29,148 bases of DNA, from positions 1-29,148 of the forward strand of contig SHZL01000006.1 in NCBI GenBank assembly GCA_009692275.1, in the 5' to 3' direction. Each line of letters opens with the position of its first letter. Positions within the stretch are counted from its first letter, which is position 1. Source of the DNA: Lysobacterales bacterium (GTDB lineage Bacteria > Pseudomonadota > Gammaproteobacteria > Xanthomonadales > SZUA-36). The notes under the pieces were generated by a model, which was given only the letters and a program-made list of their open reading frames with translations, was not told the origin of the DNA and ran no database searches. The position numbers were made by a program, and so were the translations under genes. This document shows, piece after piece, positions 1 to 7,415 of this stretch.

Positions 1-54
1 TTGCCCGGGCTGGAACCACAGTAGATGCAGATATTATGCACGAGGTTCAGACTT

Positions 55-1485
55 TTAAAGCCTCAGCAACACAACCACACTGATCCCCGTCAGCAACGGT
101 ATCGCTACCCGCCGTAACAGCGTGAAAGGATTCGTGCCGGTGAGCGCCGAGCACATCAATACCACGGCCGCCACCGGCGACATGGTTCGTCCGGCAGCGC
201 TGCCGAGGGAGACCAGTGCACCGATGTCCACCGGGTCGAGGCCGAGTGCAACCGCCGGATCGTGGAAGAACCCGTAGAGGCTTTGCGTGCTGGCCATGCC
301 GGAGCCGGTGATCGCGGCGAAGGTCAGTGGCACGAACGCAGCCAGGGGTTTGATCAGGCCGGGAACTTGCTCAATAAGATCTCCCAACGAGCGCGCCAGG
401 CCCGCTGCCTGGATCGCCTTGCCAAAACAATTGGCAGTTACGATGAGACTTACCACGTTGGCAAAGCCATAACCCGCGCCGGCGAAGAACTCCTTGACGC
501 TGTCGCGCGCTTTATTGGGAGTAACCAATGCCGCAGCCAGGACCCCGACGAGCATGGCAAGACCGATCAGCCGGCTGCTGTAGGCGGGGTCGCGTGCACC
601 GTCCGGCAAGGGTGCGATCACCCAGGCATCGGGTATGTTGATGAAATTGAACGGCGGTGCGGTCGCGAACAGCAACACCAGCGGCACGAACGGGATCATG
701 GCCTTGAGCCAGTTGATGCGGGCCGGCTCGGCGTTCGCCTCATCGCCGTGGTCGGTGAGGAAGGGCGAAGCAGGGCTCGTGGCCCGGACTACCGCTGTTA
801 CACTCGTTCCCGTTACGCCTTTTTCCGCCGCGTTGGGCGATGAATCGATGCTGGCCGCGAGCTTTGCGCTGCGCTCCCACCAGAAGCTCAATGCCCAGAA
901 CACGCAGGCTGCGATGACCAGTTGGGTGAACAGCAGGGGCGGGATGTACTCGCTGGCCATCGTGGTGGTCGGTACGCCGGTTGCCTTGAATACCGTGAGC
1001 AACTCAGGAGCGCCGGGGTTGAGCAGTTCGCCGCCAATGGACGCACCCAGCAGCAGGCATGCCCCTATGGTTGCCATCGAGTAACCCGCCGCGCGCATCA
1101 GCGGCACCACCACGGCACCGAGGCACACTGCGGTGCTGGTTTGGCTGACCAGCGGTATGTTGACAATAAAGCCACTGGCTATAACCCCGGGGACCAGCAG
1201 CACACGAAAGTGACGCAAGGGGTCTATGAGCAGTTTCACCAGGTGTCTGTCGCAGCCGGTGTGCTTGAGCACGTAGGCGAAGCCCATGGCCGTGCAGATG
1301 GGCACGACAAATTTTTCATTGGAAAACGTGGCGAGAAATTCGCGCAGAACCAGCGGCACATCACCGGCCAGTGCGGCGATGGCCAACGCGGCGCCCAGCA
1401 GCACCAGCCGGACGTCCCAGCCTTTCACCACCAGCACCGCTGCGGTGGCAACCATGAGCAAGGCAAGAATCTGTACATATCCCAT
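55..1485 (-). CDS. dcuC: DcuC-family C4-dicarboxylate permease
   Basis: A 476-residue polytopic inner-membrane protein. Its C-terminal half resembles DcuC carriers, which exchange or take up succinate, fumarate and malate: a TGSG turn near residue 395 followed by an AGRTMSPVAAVV segment, matching the LGRTLSPVSGVV region of E. coli DcuC as I remember it. The first half has an NPGAPE motif near residue 157 in place of the corresponding DcuC loop, so the substrate may differ. A hydrophilic stretch at about residues 206-258 splits the two membrane halves. It is the last gene of a three-gene minus-strand operon, 15 bases after the nucleoside permease. Family assignment is good; the substrate is inferred. 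Confidence 0.75.
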   Translation of the reverse strand: MGYVQILALLMVATAAVLVVKGWDVRLVLLGAALAIAALAGDVPLVLREFLATFSNEKFVVPICTAMGFAYVLKHTGCDRHLVKLLIDPLRHFRVLLVPGVIASGFIVNIPLVSQTSTAVCLGAVVVPLMRAAGYSMATIGACLLLGASIGGELLNPGAPELLTVFKATGVPTTTMASEYIPPLLFTQLVIAACVFWALSFWWERSAKLAASIDSSPNAAEKGVTGTSVTAVVRATSPASPFLTDHGDEANAEPARINWLKAMIPFVPLVLLFATAPPFNFINIPDAWVIAPLPDGARDPAYSSRLIGLAMLVGVLAAALVTPNKARDSVKEFFAGAGYGFANVVSLIVTANCFGKAIQAAGLARSLGDLIEQVPGLIKPLAAFVPLTFAAITGSGMASTQSLYGFFHDPAVALGLDPVDIGALVSLGSAAGRTMSPVAAVVLMCSALTGTNPFTLLRRVAIPLLTGISVVVLLRL

Positions 1486-1500
1486 GGGGTTTGGCCCTAT

Positions 1501-2742
1501 CTAATGCGCAATGGCCTTGAGCTTGTTTGCATCATGCTTGTAGTCAAAAACGAATGCCAAGGCCAGGCCCAGCACAAGGGCGTAGCTGGCAAAGGCAAAC
1601 CAGATGCCGGGCCAGTCTTTCACACCGTCGGCGGTAAAATAGTCCACCACGACTCCGCTGACCATGCCTCCCAGGAAGGCCCCCGCGCCATTGCTCATGA
1701 GCATGAACAAGCCCTGGGCGCTGGCCACCATGTTGCCCGGGGCCTCGTTTTTTACAAACAGTGAGCCGGAAATGATGAAGAAGTCAAAGGCCATGCCGTA
1801 GACGATCATTGAGAGCACGAGGAAGATCAGCCCGCCACCGGGGTTGCCAATACCGAAAAAAGCAAAGCGCAAGGCCCAGGCAAAGGCGCTCATCAGCATC
1901 ACCTTCTTGATGCCGAACCGCAGCAGGAAAAAGGGAATCGTCAGGATGAACAAGGTTTCGGATATCTGGGAAATCGACATCAGCAAGCCCGGATGATTGC
2001 CCGCGAATGAGTCGGGGTAGAGCGTTGAAAAGTCATACAGAAAGGGTTGCCCGAATGAGGCGCCGATCTGGGGCGCTGCCCCCAACATCATGGCGAAGAG
2101 GAAAAACGCCAGCATCTTTCTTTGCTTGAACAAAACCAGCGCATCCAGGCCAAGTTTTGAAACCAGTGACCCACCCCGGCTTGCGCGTGCCGGAGGGCAG
2201 GCGGGCATGGTGAAGGCATACAGGCCAAGCAGTACTGCCGCTGCGGCCCCTACGTAAAACTGCAAATGGCTGATGGTCCAGCCAAGCAGGTCCACGGTCC
2301 ACATGGCAGCAATGAAACCGATGGTGCCCCACATGCGGATCGGCGGAAAGTCGGTAATGATGTTACTGCCGTGTTTCTCCAGCACCATGTACGACACCGC
2401 ATTATTCAGCGCAATGCTGGGCATGTAGGCCATGGCGTTCAGGAGCATGAGGAAATACATTGAGCCGAAATCGCTCACGCGGGAGGCCATGAGCAGCGAG
2501 GCAGCACCCACGAGGTGGCAGGCCCCGAGCACGCGCTCGGCGTTTACCCATCGGTCGGCCACCACTCCCAGCACGGCAGGCATGAACAGGGAGGCAATAC
2601 CCATGGTGGCGTAAATGCTCCCAATCTGGCCACCGGTGAATTTGAGCGTGGCGTGCATGTAGCCGCCGAGGGAGATCAGCCACGAGCCCCAGACAAAGAG
2701 CTGCAGGAAGTTCATCACCACGAGGCGGTGCTTGATGGTCAT
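1501..2742 (-). CDS. nupG: NupG-like nucleoside:H+ symporter (MFS)
   Basis: A 413-residue major facilitator permease with twelve predicted membrane segments, close to the E. coli NupG/XapB length. It matches NupG through most of its length: WGSWL near residue 18, TDFPPIRMWGTIGF near 129-142, SQISETLFILTIPFFL in the second half, and FDFFIISGSLFV near 320. NupG imports ribo- and deoxyribonucleosides using the proton gradient. Its ATG overlaps the stop of the upstream symporter gene by one base (TGATG), so the two are translationally coupled. No nucleoside-catabolic gene lies nearby, so the role in salvage is inferred from family alone. Confidence 0.88.
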   Translation of the reverse strand: MTIKHRLVVMNFLQLFVWGSWLISLGGYMHATLKFTGGQIGSIYATMGIASLFMPAVLGVVADRWVNAERVLGACHLVGAASLLMASRVSDFGSMYFLMLLNAMAYMPSIALNNAVSYMVLEKHGSNIITDFPPIRMWGTIGFIAAMWTVDLLGWTISHLQFYVGAAAAVLLGLYAFTMPACPPARASRGGSLVSKLGLDALVLFKQRKMLAFFLFAMMLGAAPQIGASFGQPFLYDFSTLYPDSFAGNHPGLLMSISQISETLFILTIPFFLLRFGIKKVMLMSAFAWALRFAFFGIGNPGGGLIFLVLSMIVYGMAFDFFIISGSLFVKNEAPGNMVASAQGLFMLMSNGAGAFLGGMVSGVVVDYFTADGVKDWPGIWFAFASYALVLGLALAFVFDYKHDANKLKAIAH

Positions 2743-4154
2743 CAGGCTTTACTCATCTGCGCAGGGCGTGCATCAGTGGATTCTTCCCATTTACTCACCA
2801 CCACGGTAGCTACGCTGTTGCCCACTACATTGGTGGCGCTGCGTCCCATGTCGAGCAATGGGTCAATGCCCAGCAACAGAGCCAGTCCCGCTTCGGGTAT
2901 GTCAAAAGTAGCCAGGGTTCCGGCGATGACCACCAGCGATGCCCGGGGAACACCCGCGATGCCTTTGCTGGTGATCATCAGCACCAGCAGCATGCTTAGC
3001 TGGGTTGCGAGCGGCAAATGCATGCCATAGGACTGCGCGATGAACAGGGAGGCAAAGGTCATGTACATCATGCTGCCATCGAGATTAAAGGAATAGCCCA
3101 ATGGCAGCACGAAGCTCACCACCTTGTCTTTGCAGCCAAAACGGCGCAATTCTTCCATGGTTTTCGGGAAGGCCGCCTCGCTGCTGCTGGTGCTGAATGC
3201 CAAAAGGATGGGTTCCCTGATGTGCCTGAATAACTCGATGACGCGTTTGCCAACCACGAAGTAGGCCGCGAGTCCCAGTAACACCCACAAGATAAAAAGA
3301 CCAAAATAAAATTCGCCAATGAGGATGGAATAAACCCCCAGGATGCCCAATCCCTGCTTGGCGATAATGGCCGTCATCGCACCAAAGACCGCAACCGGAG
3401 CCAGATACATGACGTATCCGGTCATCTGTAAAATGACATGGGCAACGGCATCCATGAAGGTGATCACCATCTTTCCGGGTTCGCCAATGGCTGCGGTGGC
3501 CACGCCGAAGAACAGCGAAAACACCACGATTTGCAAGATCTCGTTGCGCGCCATCGCATCGATCACGCTGGTCGGGAAGACGTGGTAAAGAAACTCCTTC
3601 AGCGACAGGCCGGCACTGACGATGGTGCTGCCTGCGGCCTCGTAGGGCAGGGGCAGGTTCATCGCCACTCCGGGCTCAAAAATATTTACTAAAAGCATGC
3701 CCAGCAGCAAGCTGGTGAGCGAGGCCGCGACGAACCACAACAGTGTCCTGCCCCCGATCCGCCCCACCGCCGCGATATGACCCAACCTGGCCACGCCCAC
3801 CACCAGCGTGGTAAACACCAGCGGCGCCACGATCATCTTGATCAGGCGCAGGAAAATATCGGCCAGGAGGGAGAACGGCTCCACCTTTTTCTCCCGTGCT
3901 GCCAGGACCGCATTGCGCTCCTCACCGAGGGTGTCAAGGCGCGCCTCGAGTTCCACCTGCTGTGCCGTTCCTGTGGCGCGCTCAAGCTCGGCATCGACCT
4001 GCGCTACAGATGCATCCAGCGCGGCGAGCTTGCTGTTTTCTTCCACGAGGTACTTTTCGTTGAGGGTGAAACCCAGCGCAATACCGGCGATCAGGCCGAT
4101 AATGATAAAGAGCGCGAGCCGGCTTTTTTTGGCAGGAGTACCTGGACTATTCAT
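2742..4154 (-). CDS. dicarboxylate/amino-acid:cation symporter (GltP/DctA fold)
   Basis: A 470-residue member of the SDF (DAACS, SLC1-type) family of sodium- or proton-coupled glutamate/aspartate/C4-dicarboxylate carriers. Visible hallmarks are the serine-rich hairpin HP1 (STSSS, 321-325), the NLDGS signature (357-361), hairpin HP2 around SKGIAGVPRAS (396-406) and the last helix DMGRSATNVVGN (435-446). R438 aligns with the substrate-carboxylate arginine R397 of GltPh. N446 sits where GltPh has Asp405, a sodium ligand; I recall Asn here in DctA, so proton coupling or a different cation stoichiometry is possible. A charged, coiled-coil-like insert (about 34-92) separates TM1 and TM2, which are normally joined by a short loop. 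First gene of the operon; no clear ribosome-binding site precedes the ATG. Confidence 0.87.
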   Translation of the reverse strand: MNSPGTPAKKSRLALFIIIGLIAGIALGFTLNEKYLVEENSKLAALDASVAQVDAELERATGTAQQVELEARLDTLGEERNAVLAAREKKVEPFSLLADIFLRLIKMIVAPLVFTTLVVGVARLGHIAAVGRIGGRTLLWFVAASLTSLLLGMLLVNIFEPGVAMNLPLPYEAAGSTIVSAGLSLKEFLYHVFPTSVIDAMARNEILQIVVFSLFFGVATAAIGEPGKMVITFMDAVAHVILQMTGYVMYLAPVAVFGAMTAIIAKQGLGILGVYSILIGEFYFGLFILWVLLGLAAYFVVGKRVIELFRHIREPILLAFSTSSSEAAFPKTMEELRRFGCKDKVVSFVLPLGYSFNLDGSMMYMTFASLFIAQSYGMHLPLATQLSMLLVLMITSKGIAGVPRASLVVIAGTLATFDIPEAGLALLLGIDPLLDMGRSATNVVGNSVATVVVSKWEESTDARPAQMSKA

Positions 4155-4210
4155 ACGCTTGTGTAAACCGAATGGGGGCGATGCAACGTGGCAGGCGCCG
4201 CTGAAATGGA

Positions 4211-4279
4211 TGCCGGGTCAAGCCCGGCATGACGTTTTAATTCTAAAGCCCGTCACCCCCGGCATGACGTTTTAATTCT
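4211..4279. repeat. palindrome plus 22-bp direct repeat in the gap before pyrB
   Basis: Positions 4211-4229 form a perfect hairpin (TGCCGGG, loop TCAAG, CCCGGCA). The 22 bases starting CCCGGCATGACG at 4223-4244 recur exactly at 4258-4279, a 35-base period. A second, weaker hairpin (CGTCA/TGACG) spans 4251-4269. The block lies between the stop of pyrB and the start of the symporter operon, both read leftwards. The T-run follows the hairpin on the plus strand, so it is not a good terminator for the minus-strand genes. It resembles short dispersed palindromic repeats common in proteobacterial intergenic DNA. Confidence 0.7.
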
Positions 4280-4314
4280 GCAGCCCATTTTAGACCGGCC
4301 ATGTAGGTGCTGGA

Positions 4315-5247
4315 TCACATTGCGGCATGGTTTCCACCCGACAGCGCCAGCAGCAAGGCCATACGGGTGTAGAGGCCATTGCGTACCTGCAGGCGGATCA
4401 GCGACTGTGGACCGTCGGCTACTGCAGAGGCAATCTCCACCCCGCGGTTGATCGGGCCCGGATGCAGCACGCGACACTCCGGTGCGGCCAGTGCCAGACG
4501 TTGAGGAGTCAGCCCCCAGTCGCGGTGGTAATCACCGGCATCGGGAATGTTCAGGCCGCTGATGCGTTCTTTCTGGATGCGCAGCATCATGATGACGTTG
4601 GCGCCTTCAAGAGCCTGGTCAAACTCGGTGAACACCCGGTCATGGGCGACCGTCTGCTCGCCCGGCAGAAAATCGGCCGGTGCAGCGAGGCGGATTTCCT
4701 TGACTCCGAGTCGGCGCAGCAAGGCCAGGCTGGAGCGGGCCACGCGCGAATGGCGAATGTCCCCGGCCATCACGATGGTCAGGCCGGAGAGATCTCCAAA
4801 GTGCTGCTGTAGCGTGAGGGCATCGAGCAGGGCCTGGGTTGGATGCGCGGCAGTACCGTCGCCGGCGTTGATGATGTGCGTGCCGGGCTCAGCCAGGGAC
4901 ACGAGATCCCTGGCAGTGCCTTCAACCGGGTGGCGCACCACCACGAAGTCCGGTTGCATGGCCTGCAGGGTAAAAAACGTGTCGTGCAGGGTTTCGCCTT
5001 TTTCTATGGAACTCCCGGCAGTGCCGATATTGACCACGTGCATGCCCAGGCGCTTGGCCGCGACCTCAAAAGACACTCGAGTGCGCGTGCTGGCCTCGTA
5101 AAACAGGTTGATCAGCAATTGCCCGCTCAGCTTCTGGTAATAAGCCGAGGGGTCTGCAGCCACACGCTGCGCCAACTGCAACAGGCCATGCAGTTGCTCC
5201 GTGCTGCAGTCGTCGGTGTGTGTGAAGTGACTCAGTGCTGCCTTCAT
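4315..5247 (-). CDS. pyrB: aspartate carbamoyltransferase catalytic subunit
   Basis: PyrB joins carbamoyl phosphate and L-aspartate to N-carbamoyl-aspartate, the committed step of de novo pyrimidine synthesis in the cytosol. Numbered from the chosen start, the carbamoyl-phosphate loop STRTR lies at 53-57, the catalytic 80s-loop lysine at about 83, HPTQ at 135-138, and a C-terminal HPGPINRG near 262. I chose the ATG at 5247 (310 residues, the usual length) because AAGGAT lies seven bases upstream. An ATG at 5271 would overlap ruvX by eight bases but has no ribosome-binding site. It is third in a yqgE-ruvX-pyrB operon. Unlike Pseudomonas, no pyrR precedes it and no pyrC-like gene follows, and no pyrI is seen. 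Confidence 0.95.
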   Translation of the reverse strand: MKAALSHFTHTDDCSTEQLHGLLQLAQRVAADPSAYYQKLSGQLLINLFYEASTRTRVSFEVAAKRLGMHVVNIGTAGSSIEKGETLHDTFFTLQAMQPDFVVVRHPVEGTARDLVSLAEPGTHIINAGDGTAAHPTQALLDALTLQQHFGDLSGLTIVMAGDIRHSRVARSSLALLRRLGVKEIRLAAPADFLPGEQTVAHDRVFTEFDQALEGANVIMMLRIQKERISGLNIPDAGDYHRDWGLTPQRLALAAPECRVLHPGPINRGVEIASAVADGPQSLIRLQVRNGLYTRMALLLALSGGNHAAM

Positions 5248-5263
5248 TGAAGAATCCTTTGCA

Positions 5264-5716
5264 TCAGGCATGCTGTACCGGCAGTGATTGTAACCAGTTT
5301 TCCAGGATAATCTGGGCTGCCATGGCGTCCAGCTTACTGGCGTGTTTGCGTTTCAGGCCGCCGCTGGCGCGCAACTCGGCAAATCGGTCTCCAGCGGCCC
5401 GCGAGCTCAAGCGTTCATCGACGAAGATACACTCCTGCTGGTAGCGCTTGACCAGTTCCGCCCCAAACTTTCGCGCGGCGCGCGACATCTCGGTTTCTTC
5501 GCCTTCGAGGTTGAGCGGCAGGCCGACCACGAACAACTGGGGTTTCCATTGTGCCACGAGGCGATCTATGACTGTCCAGTCAGGACTGGCGCGATGAGGC
5601 ACGGTTTCGAGAACGCTGGCGGTGCGCGTGGCGGACTGGCCTACGGCAATGCCGATACGGCGTAGTCCAAAATCAAAACTGAAAACGTATCCGCGCGGAG
5701 GCGCGGAATCAGGCAT
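5264..5716 (-). CDS. ruvX: Holliday-junction resolvase-like / pre-16S rRNA nuclease
   Basis: A 150-residue YqgF/RuvX protein of the RNase H-like fold, believed to trim the 5' end of 16S pre-rRNA and possibly to act on DNA junctions. Motifs include the first acidic strand FSFDFGLRRIGIAVG (about 13-27), VGLPLNLEG (about 64-72), VDERLSS (about 98-104) and a C-terminal KLDAMAAQIILE with the last conserved Asp. GGAAGG six bases before the ATG supports the start. The gene begins inside the end of yqgE through an ATGCCTGA overlap, the conserved yqgE-ruvX pairing of gammaproteobacteria, and is co-transcribed with pyrB. Confidence 0.94.
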   Translation of the reverse strand: MPDSAPPRGYVFSFDFGLRRIGIAVGQSATRTASVLETVPHRASPDWTVIDRLVAQWKPQLFVVGLPLNLEGEETEMSRAARKFGAELVKRYQQECIFVDERLSSRAAGDRFAELRASGGLKRKHASKLDAMAAQIILENWLQSLPVQHA

Positions 5717-6290
5717 GCCCGCCTTCCACGTGCAAGCAGTCCACCTTGATACCCAGCCGGTCTAGCGCGCCATCAAAACGATTGGGCAGGGGCATGTCAA
5801 ATACGATGTTGCTGTCCGCTTCGACGGAAAGCCAGGCGTTCTGGCGCAGTTCTCCCTCGAGCTGGCCGCCGCCCCAACCGGAATAACCCAGCGCCACGAG
5901 GTACTTCTCGGGTCCCTTGCCACTGGCAATTGCCGTGAGGATATCGCGCGAGGTGGTGACCATGATCTCCTTGCTGACCGGCAGGCTGGATTCAAACCCC
6001 GCCAGCGGAGTATGCAGGACAAACCCTCGATCCGGTGCTACCGGGCCGCCTTCCACCACCGGCAGGTTACGGATGGAATTGTCGGTGCAGGCGATGTGCA
6101 GCTGGGCAAGGATTTCTCCGAGTGAGAAATCCGACAAACGGTTGATGGTGATGCCTATGGCGCCCTCATCATTGTGCTGGCACAGCAGGGTTACGCTACC
6201 CGCAAAATTGCCATCCACCATGCCGGGCATGGCAATCAACATCTGCCGGTCCAGGTAGCCCGAATGAACCTTGCCCTTTTCTTTTTCCAT
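5709..6290 (-). CDS. yqgE: YqgE/AlgH family protein
   Basis: A 193-residue UPF0301 protein of unknown biochemical function; in Pseudomonas the name AlgH reflects an old link to alginate regulation. Visible signatures are LIAMPGM near the N-terminus, LLCQHNDEGAIGITINR, VVEGGPV(A), and a C-terminal LGYSGWGGGQLEGEL block. I chose the ATG at 6290, which puts LIAMPGM at residue 18, near the family norm. An upstream in-frame codon at 6413 would add 41 non-conserved residues and run into the divergent thiS. Head gene of yqgE-ruvX-pyrB, sharing a roughly 107-base intergenic region with thiS. Confidence 0.92.
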   Translation of the reverse strand: MEKEKGKVHSGYLDRQMLIAMPGMVDGNFAGSVTLLCQHNDEGAIGITINRLSDFSLGEILAQLHIACTDNSIRNLPVVEGGPVAPDRGFVLHTPLAGFESSLPVSKEIMVTTSRDILTAIASGKGPEKYLVALGYSGWGGGQLEGELRQNAWLSVEADSNIVFDMPLPNRFDGALDRLGIKVDCLHVEGGHA

Positions 6291-6382
6291 AGTGCCCAGA
6301 GTGGGCTTTAACGGGCCATTTTTCAAGCCATCGCACCCAATATTTATACTCCTGCGGGAGCTCCCCCTATTGGCGCCGGGCT

Positions 6383-6391
6383 TGTTACAAT
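6383..6391 (+). promoter_or_regulatory. extended -10 promoter of thiS, predicting a leaderless mRNA
   Basis: TG-T-TACAAT matches the extended -10 consensus TGnTATAAT. The start point expected about seven bases after the hexamer is 6398, the A of the thiS ATG. No convincing -35 box is seen, which fits an extended -10 promoter. Confidence 0.5.
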
Positions 6392-6397
6392 GGCCGG

Positions 6398-6601
6398 ATG
6401 ATCGAGATTTCACTGAATGGAACGCCTGAGCGCCTTTCCGAAGGTATGACCATTGCTGAGCTGGTGCGGCAAAAGCTGCCTGGCGTAAGCCGGGTTGCGC
6501 TGGAACTCAACCTTGAAATCGTACCGCGCAGCCAGTACGAACAGCGACGGCTGAAGGCGGGCGACCGGGTTGAAATTGTCCGTGCTATTGGGGGTGGCTG
6601 A
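6398..6601 (+). CDS. thiS: thiamine biosynthesis sulfur carrier ThiS
   Basis: A 67-residue ubiquitin-fold protein ending in Gly-Gly-Gly. The C-terminal glycine is adenylated (ThiF) and converted to a thiocarboxylate that gives sulfur to ThiG for the thiazole ring of thiamine. The N-terminal IEISLNG strand, the EGMTIAELV helix start, the VALELN strand and the terminal RVEIVRAIGGG are all family features. The gene is followed after one base by thiG. No purine-rich ribosome-binding site lies before the ATG because the predicted promoter hexamer ends six bases upstream of it. No thiF or thiamine riboswitch is seen in the window. Confidence 0.94.
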   Translation: MIEISLNGTPERLSEGMTIAELVRQKLPGVSRVALELNLEIVPRSQYEQRRLKAGDRVEIVRAIGGG

Positions 6602-6602
6602 A

Positions 6603-7415
6603 ATGCCGAAGGTTGAAATCCAAAAAGTTGAAACATGGGCGGATCCGCTGGTGATCGCCGGCAAGTCCTATCGTTCACGCTTGCTCACGGGTACGGGAAA
6701 ATACCGCGACCTGGAACAAACGGCCGCTGCCAGCGAAGCCGCGGGTGCGGAGATCATCACGGTGGCCATACGCCGGGTCAATATCGGGCAGGAAGAAGGC
6801 CAGCCCAACCTCCTGGATGTTCTGCCACCGGAGCGTTATACGATCCTGCCCAACACGGCCGGTTGCTATAACGCCAGGGACGCGATTCGAACCTGCCAAC
6901 TTGCGCGGGAGTTGCTGGACGGGCAGGCATTGGTGAAACTGGAGGTCCTGGGTGATGCCAAAACCCTGTTCCCGCATATCACCGAGACCCTGGTTGCCGC
7001 CGAGGCCCTGGTGAAGGACGGGTTTGAGGTCATGGTGTATACCAACGATGACCCTATCGTGGCACGGCTATTGGCCGAAATGGGCTGCGTGGCCGTCATG
7101 CCGCTGGCAGCGCCGATAGGCTCTGGCCTGGGCATCCAGAACCGCTACAACATCCTGAGCATTGTTGAGGAAGCGACCGTGCCAATCATTGTCGATGCGG
7201 GAGTTGGCACCGCCTCGGATGCCGCCATGGCCATGGAATTGGGCTGCGCCGGTGTGCTGATGAACACGGCCATTGCCGGTGCGCAGAACCCGGTGCTGAT
7301 GGCCTCTGCCATGAAACATGCGGTGATCGCAGGACGGGAAGCCTTCCTGGCGGGGCGTATTCCCCGCAAGCGCTATGCGTCTGCCTCTTCGCCCCTGGAT
7401 GGCACCATTTTTTGA
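6603..7415 (+). CDS. thiG: thiazole synthase ThiG
   Basis: A 270-residue TIM-barrel enzyme that condenses 1-deoxyxylulose 5-phosphate, dehydroglycine and ThiS-thiocarboxylate to the thiazole phosphate of thiamine. Present are SRLLTGTGKY near the N-terminus, VAIRRVNIGQ, ILPNTAGCY, LVKLEVLGD (its lysine forms the Schiff base with the sugar), PLAAPIGSGLGIQN, and VDAGVGTASDAA with the C-terminal NTAIAGAQ phosphate site. I chose the ATG at 6603; its ribosome-binding site (GGGGGTGG) lies within the last codons of thiS, so the two are coupled. The stop overlaps the TTG start of trmB (TTGA), giving one operon thiS-thiG-trmB. Confidence 0.96.
   Translation: MPKVEIQKVETWADPLVIAGKSYRSRLLTGTGKYRDLEQTAAASEAAGAEIITVAIRRVNIGQEEGQPNLLDVLPPERYTILPNTAGCYNARDAIRTCQLARELLDGQALVKLEVLGDAKTLFPHITETLVAAEALVKDGFEVMVYTNDDPIVARLLAEMGCVAVMPLAAPIGSGLGIQNRYNILSIVEEATVPIIVDAGVGTASDAAMAMELGCAGVLMNTAIAGAQNPVLMASAMKHAVIAGREAFLAGRIPRKRYASASSPLDGTIF

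Noticed and set aside
1..54. Possible end of a plus-strand gene (stop TAG at 22-24)
   Set aside because: Seven codons only; nothing distinguishes it from chance.
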